A stretch of 64,000 bases of DNA, taken from Chitinophaga ginsengisoli (lineage in GTDB: Bacteria > Bacteroidota > Bacteroidia > Chitinophagales > Chitinophagaceae). Positions 36,844-44,821 of this stretch are shown here, in pieces (the first letter of the stretch is position 1; each line of letters begins with the position of its first letter). The position numbers were made by a program, and so were the translations under genes. The stretch is taken from NCBI RefSeq assembly GCF_003014595.1, contig NZ_PYGK01000003.1:620001-684000 (forward strand), in the 5' to 3' direction. The notes beneath the pieces were generated by a model. That model was given only the letters and a program-made list of their open reading frames with translations, did no database searches and was not told the origin of the DNA.

Positions 36844-38088
36844 TTACTTTTTCTTCTTTTTCTTTTTCTTCAGCATTTCCTGCTGTTTGTTATGCTCATC
36901 CAGCAGTAGCTGCCAGTTATCATTAGGGATATCTTCAGAGAAACTGATCGTTTCCCGGTAATCGTTCTTGTCTATTTTCATTACGGTGATATCCTTGCCA
37001 ATGTAGGCATGGATCGCCTCCAGCACCGGCTTTTCTTCCTCACTACAGAAAGAGACAGCCTGTCCCTTTTTAACGCCACGGCCTGTACGTCCCACACGGT
37101 GTACATAGTTCTCCGGAACATCCGGCAGGTCGTAGTTCACCACATAATCCACATCCGGAATATCAATACCGCGGGCGTTTACATCGGTCGTGATCAGGAG
37201 TTTGACATCTCCCTTCTTGAACTCATCCATTACCTGCAGCCTGTCATCCTGCTCCTTGCCGCCATGCATAGCCAGTGATTTGATACCTACACGCTCCATG
37301 GCAGCTACGACCCTCTCCGCACGCACTTTTGTGCGTACAAACACGAGGATCTTACTATCGGGGAATTCTTTCACCAGTCTTTCCAGGAAGAAACGCTTGT
37401 CATCCATCTCCACGTAGGCTACGGCATGCTGTACGTTCTTGGATACGGGATCCTGCGGAGACACCTGGATCCTGATAGGGTTCCTTACGACGGAATAAGC
37501 CAGGTCTTTGATGTCTTCATCGATGGTAGCAGAGAAGAACAGGGTCTGGTGCTTACGGGGCAGGTGTTTCAGCACATCCCGGATATCGCGGATGAACCCA
37601 AGGGCCAGCATATGGTCTGCCTCATCCAGGATCAGGATTTCTGTCTGGCCGAGGTCAATAAAGCCCTGGCTGATCAGGTCAAACATACGTCCCGGTGTGG
37701 CAATCAGTACATCCACACCCTGGGCCAGCTTCTTCAGCTGTGGCGCCTGGTCTACGCCACCATGCAGCCCTAATATGTTCAGTTTTGTGTATTTCGCGAT
37801 GTTCTCAAACACTTCCGAGATCTGGACAGCCAGTTCACGGGTCGGTACCATTACCAGGCATCTCACTTCTCCTTTCGTTTTCCGGGGATGGTATCTTTGC
37901 AGCATATGCAGCACAGGAATGGCAAAAGCGGCTGTTTTACCGGTTCCTGTCTGTGCGATAGCCAATACATCATCTCCCTTCAGAATGGAAGGAATTGCCT
38001 TAAATTGAATATCCGTAGGACGTCTAAAACCCAACTCGGCTAAACTTCTCTTAATCTCTTCGGATATATGGTACTGCTCAAACTTCAT
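36844..38088 (-). CDS. rhlE: DEAD-box ATP-dependent RNA helicase, RhlE-like
   Basis: 414 residues. The motifs appear in order: Q-motif (FRRPTDIQFKAIPSILKG), motif I AQTGTGKTAAF, Ia PTRELAVQ, Ib TPGR, II DEAD, III SAT, IV LVFVRTK, V TTDVNARGIDIPDVD and VI HRVGRTGRG. The C-terminus is short and ends in a run of eight lysines, probably RNA-binding. RhlE-type helicases remodel ribosomal and mRNA structures. It is convergent with the gene at 35629 (15-base gap), and the next gene upstream is divergent, so it is monocistronic. Confidence 0.93.
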   Translation of the reverse strand: MKFEQYHISEEIKRSLAELGFRRPTDIQFKAIPSILKGDDVLAIAQTGTGKTAAFAIPVLHMLQRYHPRKTKGEVRCLVMVPTRELAVQISEVFENIAKYTKLNILGLHGGVDQAPQLKKLAQGVDVLIATPGRMFDLISQGFIDLGQTEILILDEADHMLALGFIRDIRDVLKHLPRKHQTLFFSATIDEDIKDLAYSVVRNPIRIQVSPQDPVSKNVQHAVAYVEMDDKRFFLERLVKEFPDSKILVFVRTKVRAERVVAAMERVGIKSLAMHGGKEQDDRLQVMDEFKKGDVKLLITTDVNARGIDIPDVDYVVNYDLPDVPENYVHRVGRTGRGVKKGQAVSFCSEEEKPVLEAIHAYIGKDITVMKIDKNDYRETISFSEDIPNDNWQLLLDEHNKQQEMLKKKKKKKK

Positions 38089-38212
38089 GCGGCAAAGATA
38101 AGGCTAGCAACTGACATTGGCGAAAAGGGGGATATCTGCTGATTCGGTGTCAGTAATACCAGGCGTTGGCACACAACCTGCTAATAGTTATCTTTAAAGA
38201 TAATTCGATTCC

Positions 38213-38881
38213 ATGAGAGGCAGAATCTTCGTCAAATTGCACCCGATACACCGCATATTGATCAGCGCAGGCATAGCCGGGCTGGTATTTGTGTTTACCC
38301 AAGCGGCATCCCTACCGCCGCTTATTAAAGTAGTGTTATTGTGGGATGTATTTGCCCTTGCCTATAACATCACCTGCTGGTTTGTGTTCTTTAACCGCAG
38401 TGTGGATGAGATCCGGAAATATGCCAGAAAGGAGGATGGCAGCCGGGCATTCGTGTTCGTAGTGATCCTGCTGGCCTCTTTTGTCAGTATGCTGATGGTA
38501 TTGCTGCTTATGATATCCGACGAGTCTAAAGAAGCAGACAAACTGCTCTTTTCGTCGGTAGCCATCGCAGGGATCCTGTTGTCCTGGGCCATGGTGCATA
38601 CCATGTTTGCCTTCCACTATGCCCATATCTACTACGACGACGATGAGGATAAAGTGAAAAAACAGGCAGGAGGCCTGGAATTCCCGGAAGAACCAGAGCC
38701 AGACTACCTGGATTTTGCCTATTTCTCCTTTGTGATCGGGATGACCTTCCAGGTATCAGACGTGCAGATCAGTGACCGCAAGCTGCGCCGCATAGTGCTG
38801 GTACACGGCCTGCTGGCCTTTCTGCTGAATACCTTTGTGGTAGCACTGACGATCAACCTGGTGGCAGGACTGAGGGGTTAA
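38213..38881 (+). CDS. DUF1345 family inner-membrane protein
   Basis: 222 residues with about five membrane helices. The DUF1345 hallmarks are WAMVHTMFAFHYAHIYY and EPDYLDFAYFSFVIGMTFQV, then SDVQISDRKLRRIVL. The central loop is acidic (DDDEDK). Its function in the literature is unknown. It is convergent with the HTTM cluster (24-base gap). Confidence 0.9.
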   Translation: MRGRIFVKLHPIHRILISAGIAGLVFVFTQAASLPPLIKVVLLWDVFALAYNITCWFVFFNRSVDEIRKYARKEDGSRAFVFVVILLASFVSMLMVLLLMISDESKEADKLLFSSVAIAGILLSWAMVHTMFAFHYAHIYYDDDEDKVKKQAGGLEFPEEPEPDYLDFAYFSFVIGMTFQVSDVQISDRKLRRIVLVHGLLAFLLNTFVVALTINLVAGLRG

Positions 38882-38905
38882 CGACTACAATGAATGCAGA
38901 CCCTA

Positions 38906-39871
38906 TTATTCATATTGATGCCAGAATGCCTGTGTGGCCAGCTGTCCGGCTCTTTGCAGACGTTTTCTTTCCCGCAGGGGCTGTACAATTGTCTTGTAGG
39001 CCCGTTGCAGGTAAGGCCAGCCAAAAGCGGCGGTATTAAAAATGATCATGATAGAAGAGAATAACTGTAATCCCATGAAGAGGGCAATGCCCAGATGCAT
39101 CCCTACAATGGCCAGATAGCCATAGGGGCGGGTGCGGCGCCACCAGATAAAGAACGGATAACCCATCTCCAGTAGCAGTGTGCTCCAGCCGATCACCTTG
39201 GCCAACAGCGGGTAACTGGCCATCCAGTGCATATCAAAACGGGCAAACTGTCCCTGCATCAGGGTCTGCCAGATGGCTTCCCCATTCCACCATTGAATAC
39301 CCATGGCCTTTTCAACACCTGAAGCAATGTATACCACACACAGGTGCAGTTGTAAGACGCGGATCGATAAGGTGTTCCATTCATTAGCTACGGGTTTGGT
39401 ATGACGCGAAAAGTTATCCCAGGCATAAACATTCCCCACCGGCATCAGCATACAATAGAACAAGGCAATATGCATAAACGTTTCCACACCATATGCCGCC
39501 ATAAAGCCGGTGTTGATAAACGTAAACTGTAGGGCCCATGCAATAAAGGCCGCGTAGCGGGTGAATTTACCCACCAGTAATACCATCAGACTGCACAGAT
39601 AAACTCCCATCAGTACATATACCCAGGTATCTGCCGCAATGCCTGTTGCATTGGCCAATGGCTGCAACCAGGATAATTGAGGCATATAAGGGTCTACAAT
39701 ACCACTGCTGATAGACCAGGGTACCAGTCCATTAGCGCCGTACAACAGGGTAATGCTCCCCGCCAGCCAGCCGCCCTGGACTAATCCCAACAGGGCAATC
39801 GCTATTCTGAAAAATGCCAGTGGCTCGCCCGTGGAAGGAGCCAGGAAGAAACGTTTAAGATGGCTAAGCAT
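38906..39871 (-). CDS. HTTM-domain integral membrane protein
   Basis: 321 residues with six or more membrane helices. It matches the HTTM family, which includes the vitamin K-dependent gamma-carboxylase transmembrane module: a start PLAFFRIAIALLGLVQ, HIALFYCMLMPVGNVYAWD, and HLCVVYIASGVEKAMGIQWW followed by WWNGEAIW. The soluble gamma-carboxylase lobe is absent. It is the last gene of a minus-strand set with the 165-residue protein 12 bases upstream, a lipoprotein and a DUF6520-like peptide. The role is unknown; a membrane enzyme or carrier acting on the exported partners is an inference. Confidence 0.85.
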   Translation of the reverse strand: MLSHLKRFFLAPSTGEPLAFFRIAIALLGLVQGGWLAGSITLLYGANGLVPWSISSGIVDPYMPQLSWLQPLANATGIAADTWVYVLMGVYLCSLMVLLVGKFTRYAAFIAWALQFTFINTGFMAAYGVETFMHIALFYCMLMPVGNVYAWDNFSRHTKPVANEWNTLSIRVLQLHLCVVYIASGVEKAMGIQWWNGEAIWQTLMQGQFARFDMHWMASYPLLAKVIGWSTLLLEMGYPFFIWWRRTRPYGYLAIVGMHLGIALFMGLQLFSSIMIIFNTAAFGWPYLQRAYKTIVQPLRERKRLQRAGQLATQAFWHQYE

Positions 39872-39883
39872 AGTGGATACGTT

Positions 39884-40381
39884 TTAAAGGGTGGTGGGTC
39901 TCTTTTTAAAATCTTTCACCAGGAATGGCTCCCACTTTGGCGTAGCGCCAGCGCGGTAGGCGGCCATATCCGGTACCCTCTTACCGATGACGGTCACCCG
40001 TACCATCTGGCTGGAAGGATTTTCACGTAACATATAAGCAGCACAGCTCTTGGCCAGCAATGACTGGGCTTCGTCTATGCTGAAGAAATTGTAGATAGTC
40101 TGTATGCGGCGGTTACACTCCGTATTGCTGCTTTCCAGCCGGGTGACCCGCTGTTCCCTTCCATCTGCCAGCGTATACACCACCGCTATTTCATTGCCGA
40201 TATGTGGTGCGAAAAAGCTGAAGATATTCCCGCTGCCGGTATAGTCGCCATAGGCGGTGATCTGTTTCAGCCACCAGGATTTGTGTGTTGTCCATTCTTC
40301 CAGGTGAGCAGCGTGTAAGGCGGCTATCGTCAGGTGGAAAATGGCGAGCCCTATCCAGCAGCCATGTTTTATTGATATCAT
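39884..40381 (-). CDS. Unknown membrane-anchored partner of the HTTM protein
   Basis: 165 residues with one N-terminal membrane helix (CWIGLAIFHLTIAALHAAH) and an extracytoplasmic domain (FFAPHIGNEIAVVYTLADGR, ESSNTECNRRIQTIYNF, SQMVRVTVIGKRVPDM). Two cysteines lie in the exported part. The 12-base gap to the HTTM gene indicates co-translation and probably a complex. I recall short proteins of this kind next to HTTM genes in Bacteroidota but cannot name the family. Confidence 0.7.
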   Translation of the reverse strand: MISIKHGCWIGLAIFHLTIAALHAAHLEEWTTHKSWWLKQITAYGDYTGSGNIFSFFAPHIGNEIAVVYTLADGREQRVTRLESSNTECNRRIQTIYNFFSIDEAQSLLAKSCAAYMLRENPSSQMVRVTVIGKRVPDMAAYRAGATPKWEPFLVKDFKKRPTTL

Positions 40382-40476
40382 AAGGGATGCTTAAAAAGTC
40401 AGGAAAGGAGTAGAAATAGCACCGGGAAGGCCGTCATTCCCGGATGCTATTTCCAATTGAACCGTGTGTGAAAAGC

Positions 40477-41313
40477 TTAGAATCCGATTACGGCGCCACC
40501 GGCTATTTCTTCAACATTCAGTTTTTCGAAGCGGCTATCCAGGCGGGCAAAATTGGCGCGGATATCTTTCAGGATCTGCGGGTCGAAACAACCGATCAGG
40601 TTGGGGAACCTTCTTCTGAGGATATCTTCCCATTTCAGGCCGTTGTAGATAGTCAGACGGGCGCCAGCGGTAGGCACTTGTGTAATATCAGCAGTGCCAT
40701 AGAAACCACGGGTAAAGTAAGGAAGTGTACCGGCTGGGATTGACAAACGGAATTTTGACAGTGTTGCCTGTCCGATCACTTTCTGATCTACCGCATCGGG
40801 CACTAAACGTGCACCGGCAGCCAGGAAGGTCTTGGTAGCAAGCAGTTGTTGTCCTTTACCGACTTCATATACACCCAGATCAAAGAACTGTTTGGGGTCA
40901 ACTTTCTGAGCCAATGCTGCTGCGCGGGAAGCAATATCCAGGATGGGGATCATGGTAGGACAGGTTTTGATCCAGATCTTCCTGAAGGGGATCTTGTCAT
41001 AACCGATCTTAGCCAGTTCCGGGAATGGCGGGCGACCACCGGGGCCAAAGAACTGTGTTTCTTCAGACAGGCTGCCATAACGGGCTTTGGTAATGTAGTC
41101 GTTGGTGGGGAGTCCATCAAAAGCCAACAGGTAGGTATCCGGTGAAAGATCTTTCAGGATAGCATCCAGTTCATCTGTGCCGGCTAGTCTTGCGCCGGTT
41201 TCAGTCGTGGAACCTATAGATGATTGTGGGTTAGCCTGCTGATCTTTTTTGCAGGAAAACAGTGACAGGGCAGCTATTGCAGCCACGCCTGTAAACAAGA
41301 GATGTTTACGCAT
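40477..41313 (-). CDS. Lipoprotein of unknown function in the HTTM cluster
   Basis: 278 residues from ATG 41313, giving the lipoprotein signal MRKHLLFTGVAAIAALSLFS with lipobox Cys21. A longer reading to 41361 adds 16 residues before the signal and is rejected. The mature part includes TYLLAFDGLPTNDYITKARY, GPGGRPPFPELAKIGYDKIP and a late FPNLIGCFDPQIL. No known catalytic motif is seen. It is probably on a membrane surface and works with the two genes downstream. Confidence 0.75.
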   Translation of the reverse strand: MRKHLLFTGVAAIAALSLFSCKKDQQANPQSSIGSTTETGARLAGTDELDAILKDLSPDTYLLAFDGLPTNDYITKARYGSLSEETQFFGPGGRPPFPELAKIGYDKIPFRKIWIKTCPTMIPILDIASRAAALAQKVDPKQFFDLGVYEVGKGQQLLATKTFLAAGARLVPDAVDQKVIGQATLSKFRLSIPAGTLPYFTRGFYGTADITQVPTAGARLTIYNGLKWEDILRRRFPNLIGCFDPQILKDIRANFARLDSRFEKLNVEEIAGGAVIGF

Positions 41314-41410
41314 TTTCTTTTGGGGTTTGTGGTTAATTGAATGAATAAATCGATGACTCAAAATTCGATCAATTCAACCTACCCGTCAAGTGCAAAAACT
41401 CCTGTTTTAC

Positions 41411-41473
41411 TACGTATAAATACGTAAACAATGGAAAATTCAACAGATGGGCTACCCTATGCAGCCCATCTGT
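41411..41473. promoter_or_regulatory. Palindrome and hairpin between peptide gene and lipoprotein gene
   Basis: TACGTATAAATACGTA (41411-41426) is a 16-base palindrome about 100 bases upstream of the lipoprotein start. ACAGATGGGCT/AGCCCATCTGT (41443-41453 and 41463-41473) forms an 11-base hairpin just after the peptide gene on the minus strand. The hairpin could stop or protect the short peptide transcript; the palindrome could be an operator for the downstream genes. Confidence 0.5.
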
Positions 41474-41495
41474 TTCATAATTTCTTTCTACAGCT

Positions 41496-41759
41496 CTATC
41501 TGAGGAACAGGATCTTGCCGGCCTCGCTTGGTTTGTAGGTGCCGGTAGCACTGTCGAACGTATAGGTACAGGTACCGAAATGATCCCATGCACATACGTA
41601 ATCATAATCTTTGATGCCTGCTACAGCAAACTCGCCCGTACTGGTTTTGTAGTACTTGATTTCAGCACGTTCAGCCTTGTTTTGCAGATTGGTAGCTACC
41701 GCTGTTCCGGCAGCGAGGGTAACGGCTACCGCCATTAATGCGAATCTTACATTTTTCAT
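41496..41759 (-). CDS. DUF6520-like small exported peptide
   Basis: 87 residues: a signal peptide (MKNVRFALMAVAVTLAAGTA) and a ~65-residue mature part with YYKTSTGEFAVAGIKDYDYV and a CAWDHFGTCTYTF segment holding two cysteines. Length, start and the Cys-x7-Cys-Thr layout fit the DUF6520 peptides common in Bacteroidota. It is the first gene of the minus-strand cluster leading to HTTM; a hairpin separates it from the rest, allowing higher expression of the peptide. Confidence 0.75.
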   Translation of the reverse strand: MKNVRFALMAVAVTLAAGTAVATNLQNKAERAEIKYYKTSTGEFAVAGIKDYDYVCAWDHFGTCTYTFDSATGTYKPSEAGKILFLR

Positions 41760-42108
41760 TTTGTGGTCTGATTTTGTAGGGTGAACGGGGGTAACAACAG
41801 GATGACATTGTTAACAGCATGTCCGCTGTCAATATATTAATATCGGTTTCCTTGCGATGTTCTTTTGTGCTTATCGAAGTTTGCCAGTGTTAACAATGAG
41901 CGCTTTGCTTTTTTCCTTTTCATGGGTTTACATTTTGTGTCGTGACGGGGTTAACTTAATAGGGTATTGAAATTTTCATGGATGATAAAAGGCCGTCTTT
42001 CCTTTATTGATGACACGAAGATATAATAGTCTGCTGCTACATCACAGCAGTTGTGAAATTGATATTAGAATATTTACTACCTTTGCGTCGGATTAACACA
42101 AAGAGTAC
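41760..42108. promoter_or_regulatory. Divergent intergenic region before the NAD/ADP-ribose operon
   Basis: 349 bases, AT-rich. It holds the promoters of the DUF6520-like peptide gene and of the five-gene operon. A separated inverted repeat CATTGTTAAC (41806-41815) / GTTAACAATG (41889-41898) is a candidate regulator site. No ORF of note. Confidence 0.4.
42078..42085 (+). promoter_or_regulatory. -7 box of the NAD/ADP-ribose operon
   Basis: TACCTTTG fits the Bacteroidota -7 consensus TAnnTTTG and lies 23 bases before the first ATG. TTG triplets occur at 42051 and 42059, neither at ideal -33 spacing. Confidence 0.55.
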
Positions 42109-42786
42109 ATGAAACCCTTTCATAGTTACCAGAACCCCTCTCTTGCAGTGGACCTTGTCGTATTCGGTTACAGTCAGCAGCAGCTGTCCGTTTTACTCCT
42201 GAACAGAAAGGAAGCGCCCTTTAAAGACCGCTGGGTGCTACCCGGCGCCTTCCTGCAAATGGAAGAACGCTTCAAGGATGCTTGTTCCAGGGTACTGAAA
42301 ACCAAACTGGGAATGGATGACGTTTACCTGGAGCAATTATACTCTTTTGATGAACCAGACCGCGATCCCCGTGGCCGGGCCATATCCGTTGCCCATTATG
42401 CGCTTGTCAATCCCTCCAAAGTAGCGATTGCTGCCGGTAGCATGGCCAATGACGTGAGCTGGTTCAACATCAATGAATTACCTGCTCTGGGGTTTGATCA
42501 TGATAGCATCTTCCAGCAGGCACTCCAGCGCCTACGTTCCAAGATCACCTATTTCCCCGTGGGATTTGAGCTGCTGGATGATCTGTTCACCATGCCGGAG
42601 TTGCACGAACTATATGAGTGTATACTGGATACGACTATTGACCGCCGCAATTTCAGAAGGAAGATCCTCGACTCGGAATATATTATTAATACCGGGAAGA
42701 AAAGAGAAGGCTCGCAGAACAGGCATCCTGATCTATATAAGTTCAACAAAAAATTAAAGAAGAATAGCTTCCAGATAAATGTCTAA
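42109..42786 (+). CDS. NUDIX/winged-helix transcriptional regulator (NrtR-like) with inactive NUDIX box
   Basis: 225 residues. Residues 10-140 form a NUDIX domain. Its box keeps Gly46 and Glu52, but the catalytic REUxEE is replaced (Arg61-Val62-Leu63-Lys64-Thr65-Lys66), so hydrolysis is unlikely. Residues ~145-200 (FPVGFELLDDLFTMPELHEL, then RRNFRRKILDS) are the winged helix of NrtR-type regulators. In NrtR the dead NUDIX domain senses ADP-ribose or related NAD products, but related Bacteroidota regulators sense sugars such as arabinose. Position as first gene of an ADP-ribose operon favours NAD-derived ligand sensing and autoregulation. The stop is two bases from the next start. Confidence 0.85.
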   Translation: MKPFHSYQNPSLAVDLVVFGYSQQQLSVLLLNRKEAPFKDRWVLPGAFLQMEERFKDACSRVLKTKLGMDDVYLEQLYSFDEPDRDPRGRAISVAHYALVNPSKVAIAAGSMANDVSWFNINELPALGFDHDSIFQQALQRLRSKITYFPVGFELLDDLFTMPELHELYECILDTTIDRRNFRRKILDSEYIINTGKKREGSQNRHPDLYKFNKKLKKNSFQINV

Positions 42787-42788
42787 CT

Positions 42789-43334
42789 ATGAAATACAAT
42801 AATGAATGGCTGATACAAAGGTATCGGGCTAAGGAAAAGTTAACCTACACTTTCTTCTGGGGACATAAAGGAGAACCTGGTAATGTCACCAAGAGCTGTT
42901 TCAGCCAGTGGTGGCCAGCAGCGTTCAAAGATGAACAACATGTTTACCCCACAGCAGAACACTGGATGATGGCTGAAAAAGCAAGGTTGTTCAACGATGC
43001 TGCCTCTGAAGAAAAAATACTTAAGGCCTCTACACCGGCAGCTGCCAAAAAGCTGGGCAGGCTTGTGCAACATTTTGATCCCACTATCTGGGATGCAAAA
43101 AAATTCAACATCGTAGTGAACGGGAACCTGCTCAAATTCTCTCAATATCCCAAAATGAAAGAATTCCTGATCAGTACCGGCGATACGATCATCGTAGAAG
43201 CTAGTCCACTGGACCGCATCTGGGGAATCGGAATGGGTGCCAATCATGAACATGCGGAGAACCCCAGCCTCTGGCGGGGAAGGAACCTTCTGGGATATGC
43301 CCTGATGGAAGTCAGGGACCAACTTAAACAATAG
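42789..43334 (+). CDS. NADAR family protein (YbiA-like)
   Basis: 181 residues, full length for the family. Conserved features are FFWGH near the start, CFSQWWPAAF, YPTAEHWMMAEKARLF (about 55-70), PAAAKKLGR, NGNLLKFSQYPKMKEFL, VEASPLDRIWGIGM and NPSLWRGRNLLGYALMEVR. NADAR proteins are N-glycosidases acting on NAD-derived or N-glycosidic ribose compounds; YbiA removes early riboflavin intermediates, and some NADARs reverse ADP-ribosylation of guanine in DNA. It is second in the operon, five bases before kptA. The exact substrate is not readable from sequence. Confidence 0.9.
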   Translation: MKYNNEWLIQRYRAKEKLTYTFFWGHKGEPGNVTKSCFSQWWPAAFKDEQHVYPTAEHWMMAEKARLFNDAASEEKILKASTPAAAKKLGRLVQHFDPTIWDAKKFNIVVNGNLLKFSQYPKMKEFLISTGDTIIVEASPLDRIWGIGMGANHEHAENPSLWRGRNLLGYALMEVRDQLKQ

Positions 43335-43339
43335 ATACA

Positions 43340-43882
43340 ATGAACGAACAACAAACAAAAAGCATCAGCAAATTTCTGAGCCTGATCCTACGCCATCAGC
43401 CGGAAGTCATCGGTATCACACTCGATGAGAACGGCTGGACTGATGTAGATGAACTGATCGCTAAAATGAATGCCAAGGGGCATCGCATTTCTTTTGATCA
43501 ACTAGAAGAAGTAGTCATCACGAACGACAAACAACGTTTCGCTTTCAGCGAAGATTATAATAAAATACGCGCCAGCCAGGGACATTCTGTGAATATCTCC
43601 CTGGGACTGGATCCGCAGGAGCCACCGGAATATCTTTATCATGGTACAGTAGCGAAGTTTCTGGATAGCATTCACAAAGAAGGACTACAAAGGATGAGCC
43701 GCCAACACCTGCACCTGAGCCGTGACAGGGAAACGGCTGTTAAAGTGGGGAGCCGCAGAGGTGCTCCGGTGATACTTAATATTAACAGCGGGGCGATGCA
43801 TAAGGACGGGTTTCTGTTCTATCTGTCGGATAATGGCGTCTGGCTGACGGATCATGTGCCGGCGAAGTATATAAATTTCTAA
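43340..43882 (+). CDS. kptA: RNA 2'-phosphotransferase KptA/Tpt1
   Basis: 180 residues, normal length. Tpt1/KptA enzymes remove an RNA 2'-phosphate with NAD+, giving nicotinamide and ADP-ribose 1'',2''-cyclic phosphate. The N-terminal winged-helix lobe has the catalytic pair Arg18-His19 (LSLILRHQP). Arg77 lies in IRASQGHS. The ART-like lobe has LYHGT, HLHLSRDRETA and VGSRRGAPVILNI. Bacteria seldom make 2'-phosphorylated tRNA by splicing, so the natural target here is uncertain: end-healed RNA or ADP-ribose transfer to phosphorylated ends. Nine bases separate it from the next gene. Confidence 0.93.
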   Translation: MNEQQTKSISKFLSLILRHQPEVIGITLDENGWTDVDELIAKMNAKGHRISFDQLEEVVITNDKQRFAFSEDYNKIRASQGHSVNISLGLDPQEPPEYLYHGTVAKFLDSIHKEGLQRMSRQHLHLSRDRETAVKVGSRRGAPVILNINSGAMHKDGFLFYLSDNGVWLTDHVPAKYINF

Positions 43883-43891
43883 ACGAGACCA

Positions 43892-44821
43892 ATGTCCAAC
43901 AGGAACTTTATTAAAGATGCTTTACTGGGAGTCGCAACAGGCGATGCATTGGGAGTACCGGTGGAATTCCGTTCCAGGAGTTTACTACTTCGTGATCCTG
44001 TTACAGGGATGAGAGAATATGGCACACATCATCAACCAGCAGGTACCTGGTCTGACGATAGTGCTCTTACATTTTGTCTTGCGGAGATGTTATGCAAAGG
44101 GTATGATCTACAGAATCTGGCTAACCGTTTTGTTAACTGGAAGAATTATGGTTACTGGACACCCCATGGAAATGTATTTGACATAGGCATAGCCACAGCA
44201 GAAGCGATTACCCGATTGCAAACCGGTACTCCTCCTACACTTGCCGGAGGCAGGACGGAAGGTAGCAATGGAAACGGTTCCCTGATGCGCATCCTGCCAC
44301 TGCTCTTTTATATAAAAGACATGCCCATAGAAGAACGTTTCAAACATGTACAGGAAGTATCTTCTCTTACCCATGCACACCTACGGTCTGTTAATGCCTG
44401 CTTTATTTACCTCGAATTTGCCCTGGCGATACTGAATGGACAGTCCAAAGAAAGTGCATATGAAGAAATCTGCTTCACACTGACAGATTTTCTGCAGAAC
44501 AGTGAAGCACCTTACTTCAGCAAGATCCTATCAGGAGAGCTGCCACAGTTACCCATAGAAGAAATCCATGGCACCGGATATGTGCTACGCACATTAGAAG
44601 CGGCGCTCTGGTGCCTGCTCAATACTGGCTCTTACAGCGAAGCTGTACTACAGGCCGTAAATCTCGGAGACGATACAGACACGACAGCAGCAGTAACCGG
44701 CGGGCTGGCAGGATTACTCTACAGTTGGGAGGCAATTCCGGCCGACTGGTTAAATGTTTTGGCTAAAAGAGATGCAATTGACCAGTTGATTATTAACTTG
44801 CAAGCCAAAATTTACAGGTAA
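43892..44821 (+). CDS. ADP-ribosylglycohydrolase (ARH/DraG family)
   Basis: 309 residues, full length. The di-metal site is visible: GTWSDDSALT (Asp55, Asp56) near the start and NLGDDTDTTAAVTGGLAG (Asp260, Asp261, Asp263) near the end. GVATGDALGVPVEF and GNGSLMRILPL complete the family pattern. ARH enzymes cleave ADP-ribose from proteins, small molecules or, in some cases, nucleic acid ends. In this operon it could release ADP-ribose from modified RNA/DNA or process KptA by-products. Its stop codon is directly followed by the phosphatase ATG. Confidence 0.93.
   Translation: MSNRNFIKDALLGVATGDALGVPVEFRSRSLLLRDPVTGMREYGTHHQPAGTWSDDSALTFCLAEMLCKGYDLQNLANRFVNWKNYGYWTPHGNVFDIGIATAEAITRLQTGTPPTLAGGRTEGSNGNGSLMRILPLLFYIKDMPIEERFKHVQEVSSLTHAHLRSVNACFIYLEFALAILNGQSKESAYEEICFTLTDFLQNSEAPYFSKILSGELPQLPIEEIHGTGYVLRTLEAALWCLLNTGSYSEAVLQAVNLGDDTDTTAAVTGGLAGLLYSWEAIPADWLNVLAKRDAIDQLIINLQAKIYR

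Noticed and set aside
41369..41605. 78-residue ORF on the minus strand
   Set aside because: It overlaps the DUF6520-like gene in another frame and the downstream hairpin; no protein-like features.
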